Source: Gemmatimonadota bacterium
GTDB taxonomy: Bacteria; Gemmatimonadota; Gemmatimonadetes; Longimicrobiales; Gaopeijiaceae
Assembly: GCA_022823145.1 (NCBI GenBank)
Contig: JAJDXS010000083.1
Location: 62,001-126,000, forward strand
DNA: 64,000 nucleotides
Direction of reading: 5' to 3'
Shown: positions 17,514 through 26,335 of the stretch, piece after piece
Layout of the letters: every line of letters begins with the position of its first letter
Numbering within the stretch: the first letter of the stretch is position 1
The notes under the pieces: model-generated
Seen by the model: the letters and a program-made list of their open reading frames with translations, nothing else
What the model was told of the DNA's origin: nothing
The model's database searches: none
Position numbers and translations under genes: made by a program

Positions 17514-19061
17514 ATGCGTAAAGACTGCATTACAAAATGTAAGGTTGGGCTTACATGTCTTGCCGCCTTTGCGCTGGTCGGTGCGTTCGGCCCGGCCGAT
17601 GCGACCGCCCAGCCCGCTCCGCTCGGCGGCCTCGACGATTACATCACCGCTGCGATGGAGGCCTGGGAGGTCCCCGGGCTGGCGATCGCGGTGGTTCACG
17701 ACGGGCGCACGGTGTACGAGCGCGGTTACGGGGTGCGGGACGTCACGACGGGTGAGCCGGTCGACGAGCACACCCTTTTCGCGGTGGGATCGACCTCGAA
17801 GGCGTTCACGTCGGCCACCCTGGGGATGCTCGTGGACGAAGGCCGGCTCGGGTGGGACGACCGCGTCATCGACCACATCCCCTGGTTCGAGATGTACGAC
17901 GCCTACGCGACGCGCGAGCTCACCGTCCGGGACCTGCTCACGCACCGGAGCGGACTGGCTCGGGGCGACGCGGTCTGGTACAGCTGGCCGCACGACCGGA
18001 ACGAGATCATCCGGCGGGTCCGCTACCTGGAGCCCACCCGCAGCTTCCGGGGCGCCTGGCAGTACCAGAACCTCATGTTCCTGACCGCGGGCGAGGTGGT
18101 TCACGCGGTGTCGGGACAGAGTTGGGACGACTTTGTCGCCGAGCGCATCTTCGCGCCGCTGGGGATGGATCGCAGCGTCACGTCCGCGAGCGCGCTTCCG
18201 CACATGGACAACGTGGCCTCGCCGCACGTTCCGGTGGACGGGACGCCGACCCCCGTGGCCCACAAGAACATCGACAATGTGGGCCCCGCGGGCTCGATCT
18301 ACTCCAGCGTGTCGCAGATGGCGCGCTGGGTGGCGCTCCACCTCGAGAGCGGCGTCCACGGGGGCGCGCGGCTCGTGAGCGACAGCGTGATGGCCGAGAT
18401 GCACTACCCGCAGATGGCGATTCAGGCCGACGCGCCGGAGAACCGTCTGCACTCGCGCGACGCGGTCATGAACTTCAACGCCTACGGGCTGGCGTGGTGG
18501 GTGCTCGACTACCGCGGCCGCAAGGTGGTGGACCACGGCGGCGGGATCGACGGCATGCGTGCGCATGTGGCGTTCATGCCGGAGAAGGGTGTGGGGATGG
18601 TGGCCCTGTCGAACGCGCGTCCCAACAACCTGATCGTGGCGCTGATGTACAGGGTTTTCGACCACTATCTGGACGGGAGCGTGGGGCGTGAGTCGGCCGA
18701 CTGGAGCACCCTGATGCTCGCCGAGATGAAGGAGGGCGAGGCGCGCGCGGCTGAAGCTCGGCGCGAACTGGAGGCCGGCCGGGCCATGGGCACGTCGCCG
18801 TCGAGGCCGCTGGCCGAGTACGCGGGCGCCTACGAGGAGGAGTACCACGGCGTCGTGGACATCCTGCATGAAGACGGCGGGCTGCGCCTGAGCCTGGGCG
18901 GCAAGACCACCGGCCGCCTCGATCACTGGCACCACGACGTGTTCCGAGTGGTGCCTGACAACCCGGCCGATTTGGAGATGTTCGTGACGTTCACGGTCGC
19001 GGCCGACGGCGCCGTGGGGACGCTGCAACTCGGGGGGCTGGGGGACTTTGCGAGGAGGTAG
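17514..19061 (+). CDS. Exported class-C-like serine hydrolase (beta-lactamase/DD-peptidase fold)
   Basis: A 515-residue protein. ATG 17514 gives a signal peptide with three unusual Cys, cut near ADATAQ. Catalytic motifs are SxxK as STSK (93-96), YxN as YQN (184-186) and HxG as DHGGG near 345. A C-terminal domain of about 100 residues (from PLAEYAGAYEEEYHG) is of the DUF3471 type often fused to these hydrolases. D-amino peptide or ester hydrolysis in the periplasm is likely; true lactamase activity is uncertain. The first codons are AT-rich and hold dyads resembling BlaI sites. It overlaps the next paralogue by 14 bp. Confidence 0.85.
   Translation: MRKDCITKCKVGLTCLAAFALVGAFGPADATAQPAPLGGLDDYITAAMEAWEVPGLAIAVVHDGRTVYERGYGVRDVTTGEPVDEHTLFAVGSTSKAFTSATLGMLVDEGRLGWDDRVIDHIPWFEMYDAYATRELTVRDLLTHRSGLARGDAVWYSWPHDRNEIIRRVRYLEPTRSFRGAWQYQNLMFLTAGEVVHAVSGQSWDDFVAERIFAPLGMDRSVTSASALPHMDNVASPHVPVDGTPTPVAHKNIDNVGPAGSIYSSVSQMARWVALHLESGVHGGARLVSDSVMAEMHYPQMAIQADAPENRLHSRDAVMNFNAYGLAWWVLDYRGRKVVDHGGGIDGMRAHVAFMPEKGVGMVALSNARPNNLIVALMYRVFDHYLDGSVGRESADWSTLMLAEMKEGEARAAEARRELEAGRAMGTSPSRPLAEYAGAYEEEYHGVVDILHEDGGLRLSLGGKTTGRLDHWHHDVFRVVPDNPADLEMFVTFTVAADGAVGTLQLGGLGDFARR
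17530..17556. promoter_or_regulatory. TTACA/TGTAA dyads resembling BlaI/MecI operator half-sites
   Basis: TTACA-AAA-TGTAA (17530-17542) is a perfect 13-bp inverted repeat. Overlapping it, ATGTAAG (17537-17543) and CTTACAT (17550-17556) form a second perfect dyad with 6 bp between. BlaI/MecI repressors bind TACA/TGTA dyads, usually with a 2-bp spacer. The site lies inside the signal-peptide codons of the serine hydrolase, in an AT-rich island. A BlaI-type gene exists at 37286. Binding is not shown by sequence alone. Confidence 0.35.
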
Positions 19062-20667
19062 CGTCCGCGGCGCGGCCGCGCTCGCACTGCTGCTCGCGGG
19101 ACCCGCCGCGCTTTCCGGCCAGGCCGCTGTAGATGCCGCCGAGGCGCGCGCGCGCATCGCTGACCTTTCCGACTACATCGAGCGGTCCATGCCCGACTGG
19201 GATCTGCCCGGGCTCGCCGTCGGGGTCGTGTACCGGGACGAGGTGATCTTCTTGGGCGGCTTCGGGGTCAAGGAACTGGGCCGGGACGACCCCATTGACG
19301 CCGAGACGCTCTTCCAGATCGGATCCGTGTCCAAGTCCTTTGCCGCGGGCGCCGTCGGAGCCTTGGTGGACGACGGTCTGGTGGACTGGGACGACCCCGT
19401 CGTGGAACACCTGCCGTGGTTTCGTGTGAAGGATCCGTGGATCACGCGCAGCATGACGATCCGTGACATCCTGTCGCACCGCTCCGGCATGCCGGGCGAC
19501 GCGTACCCGGTGCTCGCGGTGATGGATGCGCGTGAGGCGACGGTGCGCCTGCGCCTGCCCGACAACCAGGCCCCGCTCCGGCAGGGGTACCGCTACAGCA
19601 ATCAGGGATACGGCGTGGCGGGATTGGTGGTCGAGGCCGTGACCGGGATCACGTGGGGCGAGTGGGTGCGTGAGCGCATCTTCACGCCGCTGGGAATGCA
19701 CCGCAGCGCCGCGAGCCCCTACGAGGTGTGGGACGATCGCTTCGTGGCCACCGCATTCCTGGGTGCCGCGCCGGCCGGCACCGTGAGCATCGCCGACGCC
19801 CCGGGGCTGAATATCGCCATGCCCCACGGGTTCGCACGCGACGGGTCGCGGCGCGTGCTGTCCTGGCAGTCGTACGACAGCATGCAGGCGGCCGGCAGCG
19901 TGGTGTCGAGCGTGGCCGACCTGGTGAAGTGGATCCGCATGCACCTGGGCGGCGGCCGTCTTGCCGGCGAGGTCGTCATGCAGGAGGCGACCGTCGCCGA
20001 GATGCACGCGCCCCAGGTACACATGGAGGGCTCGGCCGCGGCAGCGCCGCTTGCGGACGCTGGACGCGCGGCGTACGGCCTTGGCTGGAGCCTGAATTCA
20101 TTCGAGGGCCACCGCTACGTCTCCCACAGCGGGGGCATCTTCGGCTTCCCCGCCTACGTAGGGATGCTGCCGGAAGCGGAGGTGGGCGTTACGGTGCTCG
20201 CCAACGGCAGCATGTGGACTCCGTACTATCCGCACCGGGAGATCGCCGCCTGGGTCTTCGCCCGCCTCCTGGGCGCGCCCGAACGGGACTGGCACGGCGA
20301 GATCATGGCCCGCACGCGTGAGATCGAAGCGCAGGTCGAGGCCGCGCTCGCGGCACAGGACGCCGCCAGAATCGCCGGCACGGCGCCGTCGCTGCCGCTG
20401 GAACGCTACGCCGGTGCCTACGAGCACGAGTACGGCGGGCGGGCACACGTCGAACTGATCGAAGGCGGGCTCAGGGTGCACTTCGGCCACCCGGGCAGCT
20501 TCTCGGGCGACATGGAGCACTGGCATCACGATGTGTTCCGGCTCCACTACGACGGGGGCGACGGGCAGGCCTATGGCAGTTCGTTCGTGACGTTCACGCT
20601 GGGGCCGCAGGGCAGGGTGTTCCGGATGGACATGGGATTCATGGGCAGGTACCGCAGGACGGGATGA
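19048..20667 (+). CDS. Second exported class-C-like serine hydrolase
   Basis: A 539-residue paralogue of the preceding gene. It starts at TTG 19048, inside the end of that gene; no ATG or GTG start would keep the signal peptide (RGAAALALLLAGPAALSGQ). Motifs are SVSK for SxxK, YSN for YxN and SHSGG for HxG. The C-terminal DUF3471-type domain begins near PLERYAGAYEHEYGG and includes DMEHWHHDVF, closely matching the RLDHWHHDVF of its neighbour. So the pair arose by tandem duplication and diverged. Coupled to the next gene by an ATGA overlap. Confidence 0.85.
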   Translation: MRGGSVRGAAALALLLAGPAALSGQAAVDAAEARARIADLSDYIERSMPDWDLPGLAVGVVYRDEVIFLGGFGVKELGRDDPIDAETLFQIGSVSKSFAAGAVGALVDDGLVDWDDPVVEHLPWFRVKDPWITRSMTIRDILSHRSGMPGDAYPVLAVMDAREATVRLRLPDNQAPLRQGYRYSNQGYGVAGLVVEAVTGITWGEWVRERIFTPLGMHRSAASPYEVWDDRFVATAFLGAAPAGTVSIADAPGLNIAMPHGFARDGSRRVLSWQSYDSMQAAGSVVSSVADLVKWIRMHLGGGRLAGEVVMQEATVAEMHAPQVHMEGSAAAAPLADAGRAAYGLGWSLNSFEGHRYVSHSGGIFGFPAYVGMLPEAEVGVTVLANGSMWTPYYPHREIAAWVFARLLGAPERDWHGEIMARTREIEAQVEAALAAQDAARIAGTAPSLPLERYAGAYEHEYGGRAHVELIEGGLRVHFGHPGSFSGDMEHWHHDVFRLHYDGGDGQAYGSSFVTFTLGPQGRVFRMDMGFMGRYRRTG

Positions 20668-21797
20668 GGGGCGTGGTGCTTCGCGCAGGCTCTCCTTGCG
20701 GTTGCGCGCGCCGGGCTTCACGCAGACGGGGGCGGCGTGAGCAGTGTCGGCCTGTCAACCCCCTCACGCTGGTGCTATGCGCGGGACTCACCGCCTGTGC
20801 GGGTGGCGAAGGCACGACCGCACCGGAACCCGGGCCGACGCCGCCGACCGAGCCCCCCACCCGGCCCGTGCCCTGCAACCTGGCCGGCACGATCTGCGCC
20901 GAGCGCGTCGTGATCGGGTCCAACGTGTACCTGCCGGTCTTCAGCACGCACGAGCTGGCGACGGGCGACGAAGGCGTATCGCGGGGACTGATCGTGGTGC
21001 ACGGCAACAACCGGAATCCGGACACCTACTTCCTCAGCGGTATTGCCGCGGTCACCCGGGGGGGCGTGGCCGGGCAGACCGCGGTGGTCGCGCCCCACTT
21101 CCAGACCGGGGACGATGGTCCGGCTCCCAACGAGCCGTACTGGTCGAGTCCTGGCTGGAAGCGCGGCAACCTGTCCCTTTCGGAGGGACCGTCGCCGAGG
21201 GTGAGTTCGTATGCGGCGCTGGACAGCATCGTGCGGCTGTTTCTGGACGCGGGCCGCTTCCCGGCGATGCGCGAGATCGTGGTGACCGGTCATTCGGCCG
21301 GCGGTCAGGTGCTGCACCGCTACGCGGCGACGAGCCGTGTGGAGGAGGGGGCACGGGACGGGGTGTCGTTCCGGTACGTCGTCGCCAATCCGTCGACGTA
21401 CCTGTACCTGGGACCGGAGCGGGAGAACCGGGCGGGGGATTTCACCGTCCCCGGCGGGGTCGGCTGCGACGACTACAACGAGTGGCACTACGGGCTCGAG
21501 GATCGCAACAGCTATGCGGAAGCGCTTGCGGCGGACACCATCCGGGCGCTGCTGGGGCGACGGGACGTGCGGATCCTGGTCGGTGATGCGGACACGCTGA
21601 GCGCGTCGCTGGATGTGAGCTGCGGGGCGAACCTGCAGGGGGTCAACCGGTATGTGCGCGGCCGGACGCTTGTGCGGTTCATGGAGGCGCTGTACCCGGG
21701 GCACGGACACATCGAGACCATCGCGCAGGGGATCGGGCATTCCAACCGGTCGATGTGGACCTCGCCGGCGGGATTGCAGGCGCTCTTCGGAAACTGA
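20664..21797 (+). CDS. Alpha/beta-hydrolase lipoprotein
   Basis: A 377-residue protein starting at ATG 20664, overlapping the previous stop. The N-terminal 30 residues are basic, followed by a hydrophobic stretch and a lipobox (LTACAGG), then a Pro/Thr linker. The hydrolase core has GLIVVHGNNRNPDTYF (oxyanion region), nucleophile elbow GHSAGG (Ser near 211), VGDADT as a candidate acid and GHGHIE near the C-terminus for the His. Four further Cys may form disulfides. It looks like an esterase or lipase of unknown substrate. Last gene of a four-gene hydrolase run that starts at 16445. Confidence 0.78.
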   Translation: MRGVVLRAGSPCGCARRASRRRGRREQCRPVNPLTLVLCAGLTACAGGEGTTAPEPGPTPPTEPPTRPVPCNLAGTICAERVVIGSNVYLPVFSTHELATGDEGVSRGLIVVHGNNRNPDTYFLSGIAAVTRGGVAGQTAVVAPHFQTGDDGPAPNEPYWSSPGWKRGNLSLSEGPSPRVSSYAALDSIVRLFLDAGRFPAMREIVVTGHSAGGQVLHRYAATSRVEEGARDGVSFRYVVANPSTYLYLGPERENRAGDFTVPGGVGCDDYNEWHYGLEDRNSYAEALAADTIRALLGRRDVRILVGDADTLSASLDVSCGANLQGVNRYVRGRTLVRFMEALYPGHGHIETIAQGIGHSNRSMWTSPAGLQALFGN

Positions 21798-21817
21798 CCG
21801 GCGGGGTAGCGTCCGCC

Positions 21818-22855
21818 TTACCTCCAGCTCTGGTCGGCGGGCTCGTCGGGGTCGGAGCGCAGGAAGCGGATCAGCTCCGCGTGGAACTCGTCCGGGATCT
21901 CGAAGTGCGGGGAGTGTCCGACACCGGGGAACAGCACCAGTTCGGCGTTCTGCAGCCGCTCGGCGACGTTGCGCGCGGCGGCGGGATAGTCGCGCACCAG
22001 GCGGTCGTCGGAGCCGCCGATCACCAGCGCCCTGGTTCCGATGTACTGCCACTCGTGCACCACCGGGTCCTCGTAGAGGATGCGTTGCTGGGAGGAGCGC
22101 ACGCGGGCCATGCGGGGCCAGTCCCCTCCGAGGGTAAGCCCGTACTGGACCTTGACCCACGGGAGGTATTCGTCGCGCCAGCCGTTGGGGTAATAGCGGC
22201 GGTGGCCGGCGAGCACGGACTGGTAGGTGGTGCCCGTCAGGACCCGCTGGAAGGCGGCTTCGGGGTCACCCCAGGGGCGCCCGGGGCGGGTGTCCGACAG
22301 GCCGATCTGGTTGACCATCACGACGTGCGAGGTGACGTCGGGGTAGGTCGAGGCGAAGCGGGTGGCGACCATGCCGCCCATGGAGTGGCCGACGATGGCG
22401 ACGCGCTCCAGGCCCAGTTCGTCGAGGAGCGCCTTCGTGTGGCGGGCGGGCATGTGGAGGTTGTAGTGGACGAGCGGCTTGGAGGAGCGGCCGAAGCCCA
22501 GGCGGTCGATGGCGATGACGCGGAAGCCGGCGTCGCTGAGGGCATCGATCGTGATCCCGTAGGCGCCGGCAAAGAAGTTCATCCCGTGGAAGATGACGGC
22601 CGTGCGGCCGTTCGCCTCGCCGGTCGGGGCGACGTCCATGTACGCCATCCGGTGGTCCTGGCCCATGAGGCGCACGGTCAGGTAGTCGACCGGGTGGGGA
22701 TACGGCACGTTCGAGTAGTCGATCGCGGTGGCCTCCCAGTCGGCGGGGGGCTCGGATGGGGGTTCCTGCTGGGCGAGGGCGGGCCCGGCAACAGCGGGCG
22801 CGAGGGCCAGGGCGAAAATGGTGGAGAGAATCGGGCGTGTCGCGAGCGGTTGCAT
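21818..22855 (-). CDS. Exported alpha/beta hydrolase
   Basis: A 345-residue protein with signal peptide (cut near PALAQQ). The core has IFHGMNFFAGAY (HG oxyanion motif), IDRLGFGRSS, nucleophile GHSMGGM (Ser near 154), VIGGSDDRLV for the acid and GVGHSPHFE for the His. It resembles haloperoxidase/epoxide-hydrolase-type esterases. It lies 19 bp downstream of the large amidohydrolase on the same strand, so the two probably form an operon. Confidence 0.83.
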   Translation of the reverse strand: MQPLATRPILSTIFALALAPAVAGPALAQQEPPSEPPADWEATAIDYSNVPYPHPVDYLTVRLMGQDHRMAYMDVAPTGEANGRTAVIFHGMNFFAGAYGITIDALSDAGFRVIAIDRLGFGRSSKPLVHYNLHMPARHTKALLDELGLERVAIVGHSMGGMVATRFASTYPDVTSHVVMVNQIGLSDTRPGRPWGDPEAAFQRVLTGTTYQSVLAGHRRYYPNGWRDEYLPWVKVQYGLTLGGDWPRMARVRSSQQRILYEDPVVHEWQYIGTRALVIGGSDDRLVRDYPAAARNVAERLQNAELVLFPGVGHSPHFEIPDEFHAELIRFLRSDPDEPADQSWR

Positions 22856-22874
22856 GGTTCTTCTCTTCTCCGGT

Positions 22875-25800
22875 TCAGTTGCCCGGGCGCCAGTGCCCGA
22901 CCGACACGGTGTCGGTCTTCATGATGTCGGGCTCCGTCCAGTAGTAGGGGCCGAAGGGACGTTCCTCCGGCCACAGCTGGTCGAGCGTCCCGGCATCGTA
23001 AACGATCCCGTCCTTCACGACCAGTTCGATGTCCAGCGTGTTCTCGATGTCGTCGAGCGGGTTGGACCCGAGCACCATCAGGTCGGCCCACTTGCCCTCG
23101 GTGATGCTCCCCAGTTCGTCCTGCAGTCCCAGAATGTGCGCCCCGTGCATGCTCGCGACCTCGAGCGCCCCCAACGGTCCCAGCGCCTCGGCGTACATCC
23201 AGGTCTCCCAGTGGGACGCGGGCCCGTGCTGCTGGCCGTGTGAACCGATTCCGCCGTATCCCCCCGCCGCGATGACGTCGGCCAGGCCCTCGGCGACGAT
23301 CGCGAACCCGTAGTCGGTCTCGGGGCGGAGCATGCGGCGCCGGGCGTGCGGGATCAGCTGCCGCCACGGGAGCCAGCGCCGCACCTTCTCGTCGAGCCAG
23401 GTGTCTTCGCGCTGGAAGAAGTACTCCTCCGCCCACGGGGCCGACCCCCCGACGACGACGGTCGGAGAGTACTGGAATTCCGCCTGTCCCAGGAACCGCG
23501 AGACGTCGGAGTAGATCGGGAACTGCACGAGGGCGTGCTCGAAGCCTGCGTGTCCGTCCATGACGAGGCCGATGTTGTGCGAGATATCGAAGTTGCCGCC
23601 CTCCGAGGTCACCACCATGCCGCGCTGCCGCCCCGCGTCCACGAGCCACTGCGCCCTGCGGCGGTTGGGCTGCAGGTATTGCTTGACACTCTCCGCGCCC
23701 CAGCGCTGGAGGCGCGCGGCCTGGTTGTCGGCCTCTTCGCGGTCGGTCACGTCGGCCTTGAAGGGCGCGTCGCCTGCCGTGAGCGTCTCACCGGTAGCGT
23801 AGATGCGCGGCCCCACCATGCGTCCCGCCTGGACGAGGTCCTTCGTGGCCCAGGTGTTGATCGACGAGGCGGCGGGATCGCGCGTGGTGGTGACCCCGTA
23901 CGCGAGATACGCCGCGTGTTCGAAGCCGCGCTCGGGCACGAGCTGCATCGATTCGCGGTTGTGGTGACCGTGCACGTCGATCCAGCCCGGAATGACGGTG
24001 CGGCCGGTCGCGTCGATCACGTGGTCGGCGCCGGAAGCGTCGCACGCGCCCACGCACGAGATGCGGCCGCCGCTTGTGACCACCGTGCCGCGCTCGATCA
24101 CGCCGGCGTCGTCCAGTGTGATGATCCGCGCGTTCGCGATGGCGACCGAGCCTTCGGGCAGGTTGCGCGACAGGGTGAGGCGCAGGTCGCTGTGCAGCGT
24201 CTCGCCGCTGCGAACATCGTGCGTGCCGTAGCGGGGGCCGCCGCCGAACTCGAGCACGTCCTCGCCGCGCCAGCGCGGGAACAGGCCGCCGTCGGTGGTG
24301 ACGCGGGTGACCGGGAGGCTGCCGCCGACGCGGGAGATGGTGGGCACGGCCTCCGCCGAGCGGGCGGGCGGGAGCGGCGCGACGAAGACATCGCCGACCG
24401 TCACGAACGCGACGTGCGCACCGTCGGGCGATACGGCGACCTCCCAGACGGGCGGCAGGCGGAGGTGTTCGCGCCGGTCCGCGCCGGCCGCGCTCACCGA
24501 CACGAGCGTGTTGCCGGCCGCGAAATAAATGCGGCCGCCGGGCCCGTAGCCTGGCACCGGCGGAGCGGACCCGACGTTGCGCACGATCGTCTCGGCCTCG
24601 CCGCCGGCGGCGGGAAACCGCACCAGGTCGTGCCAGGCGTTGTGGACGAGCGCGCGTCCCCGCGCCGTCGCCCCGGATCCCCGCGCCGCAACGATCTCGC
24701 TCCCGTCGGGGCTCCAGACCGGGTTCATGTACTCGCCGGCGCGCCGGGAAACCTGCTCGGGGCTGGCGCCGCCGTCGGCCGAAATGCTCCAGAGGTGCCC
24801 CCCGTAGGCCCAGTCGAAGGTCACGAAGGCGACCGAGGACCCGTCGGGCGACCAGGCGGGTGCGTACTCGAACCCCGCCGCGAAGCCGTCGGGGGTGAGG
24901 CGCCGGGGCTCGCCGCCGGAGGCGTCCTGGACCCAGATCCTCCCGACGCTCTCGAACGCGATCGATCCGCCGTCGGGCGATGCGGTGGGCCAGCGCGGAA
25001 AGCGCGCCTCGAAGGATTCGTCGGGTATCGCACGCTCACCGTACGCCATCTCGGAGATGGTCCGCCGCACCTCGGCCCGGAACGGGATGGTCGACACTTC
25101 CCCATCCTCCACACTCAACACCCGTATCCCGCCCCCCTGCGACAAATGGATCCGCGTGCCGTCGGGGGACCAGGCGAAGCGGGGCAGCACCGGTGCCGAC
25201 CGCGTGATCTCCTGCGTCATGTCCCACTCCACCGGGTCCATGACGAGGCGCTCGGCGCCGCTCTCCAGATCGCGCAGCCACAGACCCGTGCGCGGTCCGA
25301 AGACGTGCCCGCGGTACTCCAGCAGACCGTCGGGAATCCGCCGCCCGAAGGCGAGGAAGCGGCCGTCCGGCGAGACCTCGGGTGCGAAGGCGCCGCCGCT
25401 CGTCAGGCGCCCCTGCTGCGCCGACCGCCCCTGCGTGATCGGGGTGATCTCGCCCGTTGCGAACTCGAGCCTCCGCAGCTGGAAGTCGCCGACCGACGAG
25501 TCCTGGCCCCCGTACGGCAGCGGCGTACCCACGAACTGGTGGAAATAGAGGAAGCGTCCGTCGGGTGACACGGAGGGCCACCCCGGCATCTCGATCGAGT
25601 AGGGAACGAGTTCGACGCCCGTGCCGCCGTCCCTGTGGTACATGAACAGCCCGTATTCGAACAGACCGCCCCCGCTCATGCTGGTCTGCCGCACCACGAC
25701 GTACTCGCCGTCGGGCGTCCACACCGGCTCCATCGCGCGGATGTCCATGTCGGTGAAGACCGCCCGCGGATCCGACCCGTCCGCGCCCATGATCCACAGG

Positions 25801-26162
25801 TTGTTCTGGCCCAGCCGGTCCGAAATGAAGGCGATCTCCGACCCGTCCGGCGAGAAGACCGGATGGATGTTGAGCGCGAGCCCGCTCTCCGCCGTCAGAT
25901 TCTCCGCGTCGCCGCCGCCGGCCGGCATCCGGTAGACGTGTCCAAGCAGGTCGAAGACGATCCAGCGCGAGTCGGACGACAGGTCCACCGACATCCAGGT
26001 CCCCTCGGTGGTCGTGAACGAGATCTCGCGCATCTCGCCCCGGGGCTGGGTGATGTCCCATTCCTGTGCCGCGGCGGGGGTCGTCGCAGCGGTCGGCAGC
26101 TGGAGCGCCAGGGGCAGGGTGATGGGGGTGAAGAGGGCGACGATCCTGGTGCTTCTGGACAC
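22875..26162 (-). CDS. Exported TolB-like propeller plus amidohydrolase
   Basis: A 1095-residue protein. GTG 26162 is chosen because GGAGGAG lies directly upstream and a signal peptide (STRIVALFTPITL...AAAQEW) follows. Residues about 40-660 hold repeated TolB/PD40 blades (WSPDG, SPDGRF, VSPDGAH types). The C-terminal 430 residues are an amidohydrolase with the metal motif DVHGHHN near 732, further His residues, and a final MVLGSNPLDDIENT. The propeller may bind peptides for the hydrolase, which would act like an imidazolonepropionase or cyclic dipeptidase; the substrate is not known. Divergent from the S9 peptidase at 26336. Confidence 0.87.
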   Translation of the reverse strand: MSRSTRIVALFTPITLPLALQLPTAATTPAAAQEWDITQPRGEMREISFTTTEGTWMSVDLSSDSRWIVFDLLGHVYRMPAGGGDAENLTAESGLALNIHPVFSPDGSEIAFISDRLGQNNLWIMGADGSDPRAVFTDMDIRAMEPVWTPDGEYVVVRQTSMSGGGLFEYGLFMYHRDGGTGVELVPYSIEMPGWPSVSPDGRFLYFHQFVGTPLPYGGQDSSVGDFQLRRLEFATGEITPITQGRSAQQGRLTSGGAFAPEVSPDGRFLAFGRRIPDGLLEYRGHVFGPRTGLWLRDLESGAERLVMDPVEWDMTQEITRSAPVLPRFAWSPDGTRIHLSQGGGIRVLSVEDGEVSTIPFRAEVRRTISEMAYGERAIPDESFEARFPRWPTASPDGGSIAFESVGRIWVQDASGGEPRRLTPDGFAAGFEYAPAWSPDGSSVAFVTFDWAYGGHLWSISADGGASPEQVSRRAGEYMNPVWSPDGSEIVAARGSGATARGRALVHNAWHDLVRFPAAGGEAETIVRNVGSAPPVPGYGPGGRIYFAAGNTLVSVSAAGADRREHLRLPPVWEVAVSPDGAHVAFVTVGDVFVAPLPPARSAEAVPTISRVGGSLPVTRVTTDGGLFPRWRGEDVLEFGGGPRYGTHDVRSGETLHSDLRLTLSRNLPEGSVAIANARIITLDDAGVIERGTVVTSGGRISCVGACDASGADHVIDATGRTVIPGWIDVHGHHNRESMQLVPERGFEHAAYLAYGVTTTRDPAASSINTWATKDLVQAGRMVGPRIYATGETLTAGDAPFKADVTDREEADNQAARLQRWGAESVKQYLQPNRRRAQWLVDAGRQRGMVVTSEGGNFDISHNIGLVMDGHAGFEHALVQFPIYSDVSRFLGQAEFQYSPTVVVGGSAPWAEEYFFQREDTWLDEKVRRWLPWRQLIPHARRRMLRPETDYGFAIVAEGLADVIAAGGYGGIGSHGQQHGPASHWETWMYAEALGPLGALEVASMHGAHILGLQDELGSITEGKWADLMVLGSNPLDDIENTLDIELVVKDGIVYDAGTLDQLWPEERPFGPYYWTEPDIMKTDTVSVGHWRPGN

Positions 26163-26335
26163 TGAACTCCTCCGGTGCGGAAGTGGAGCGGGGAGGGGAG
26201 AATGTGGTGCGCCTCGGGGGCGGCGGCCACCGTAGCGCATGGCCCCCCTGTCGGGTTTGCCTCCGCCATCGCACCTTACCACTGCTTTGCGTTGTTTCGC
26301 ACCCGCCGTATCGTCACCCGGATGGAGTCAGGAAG

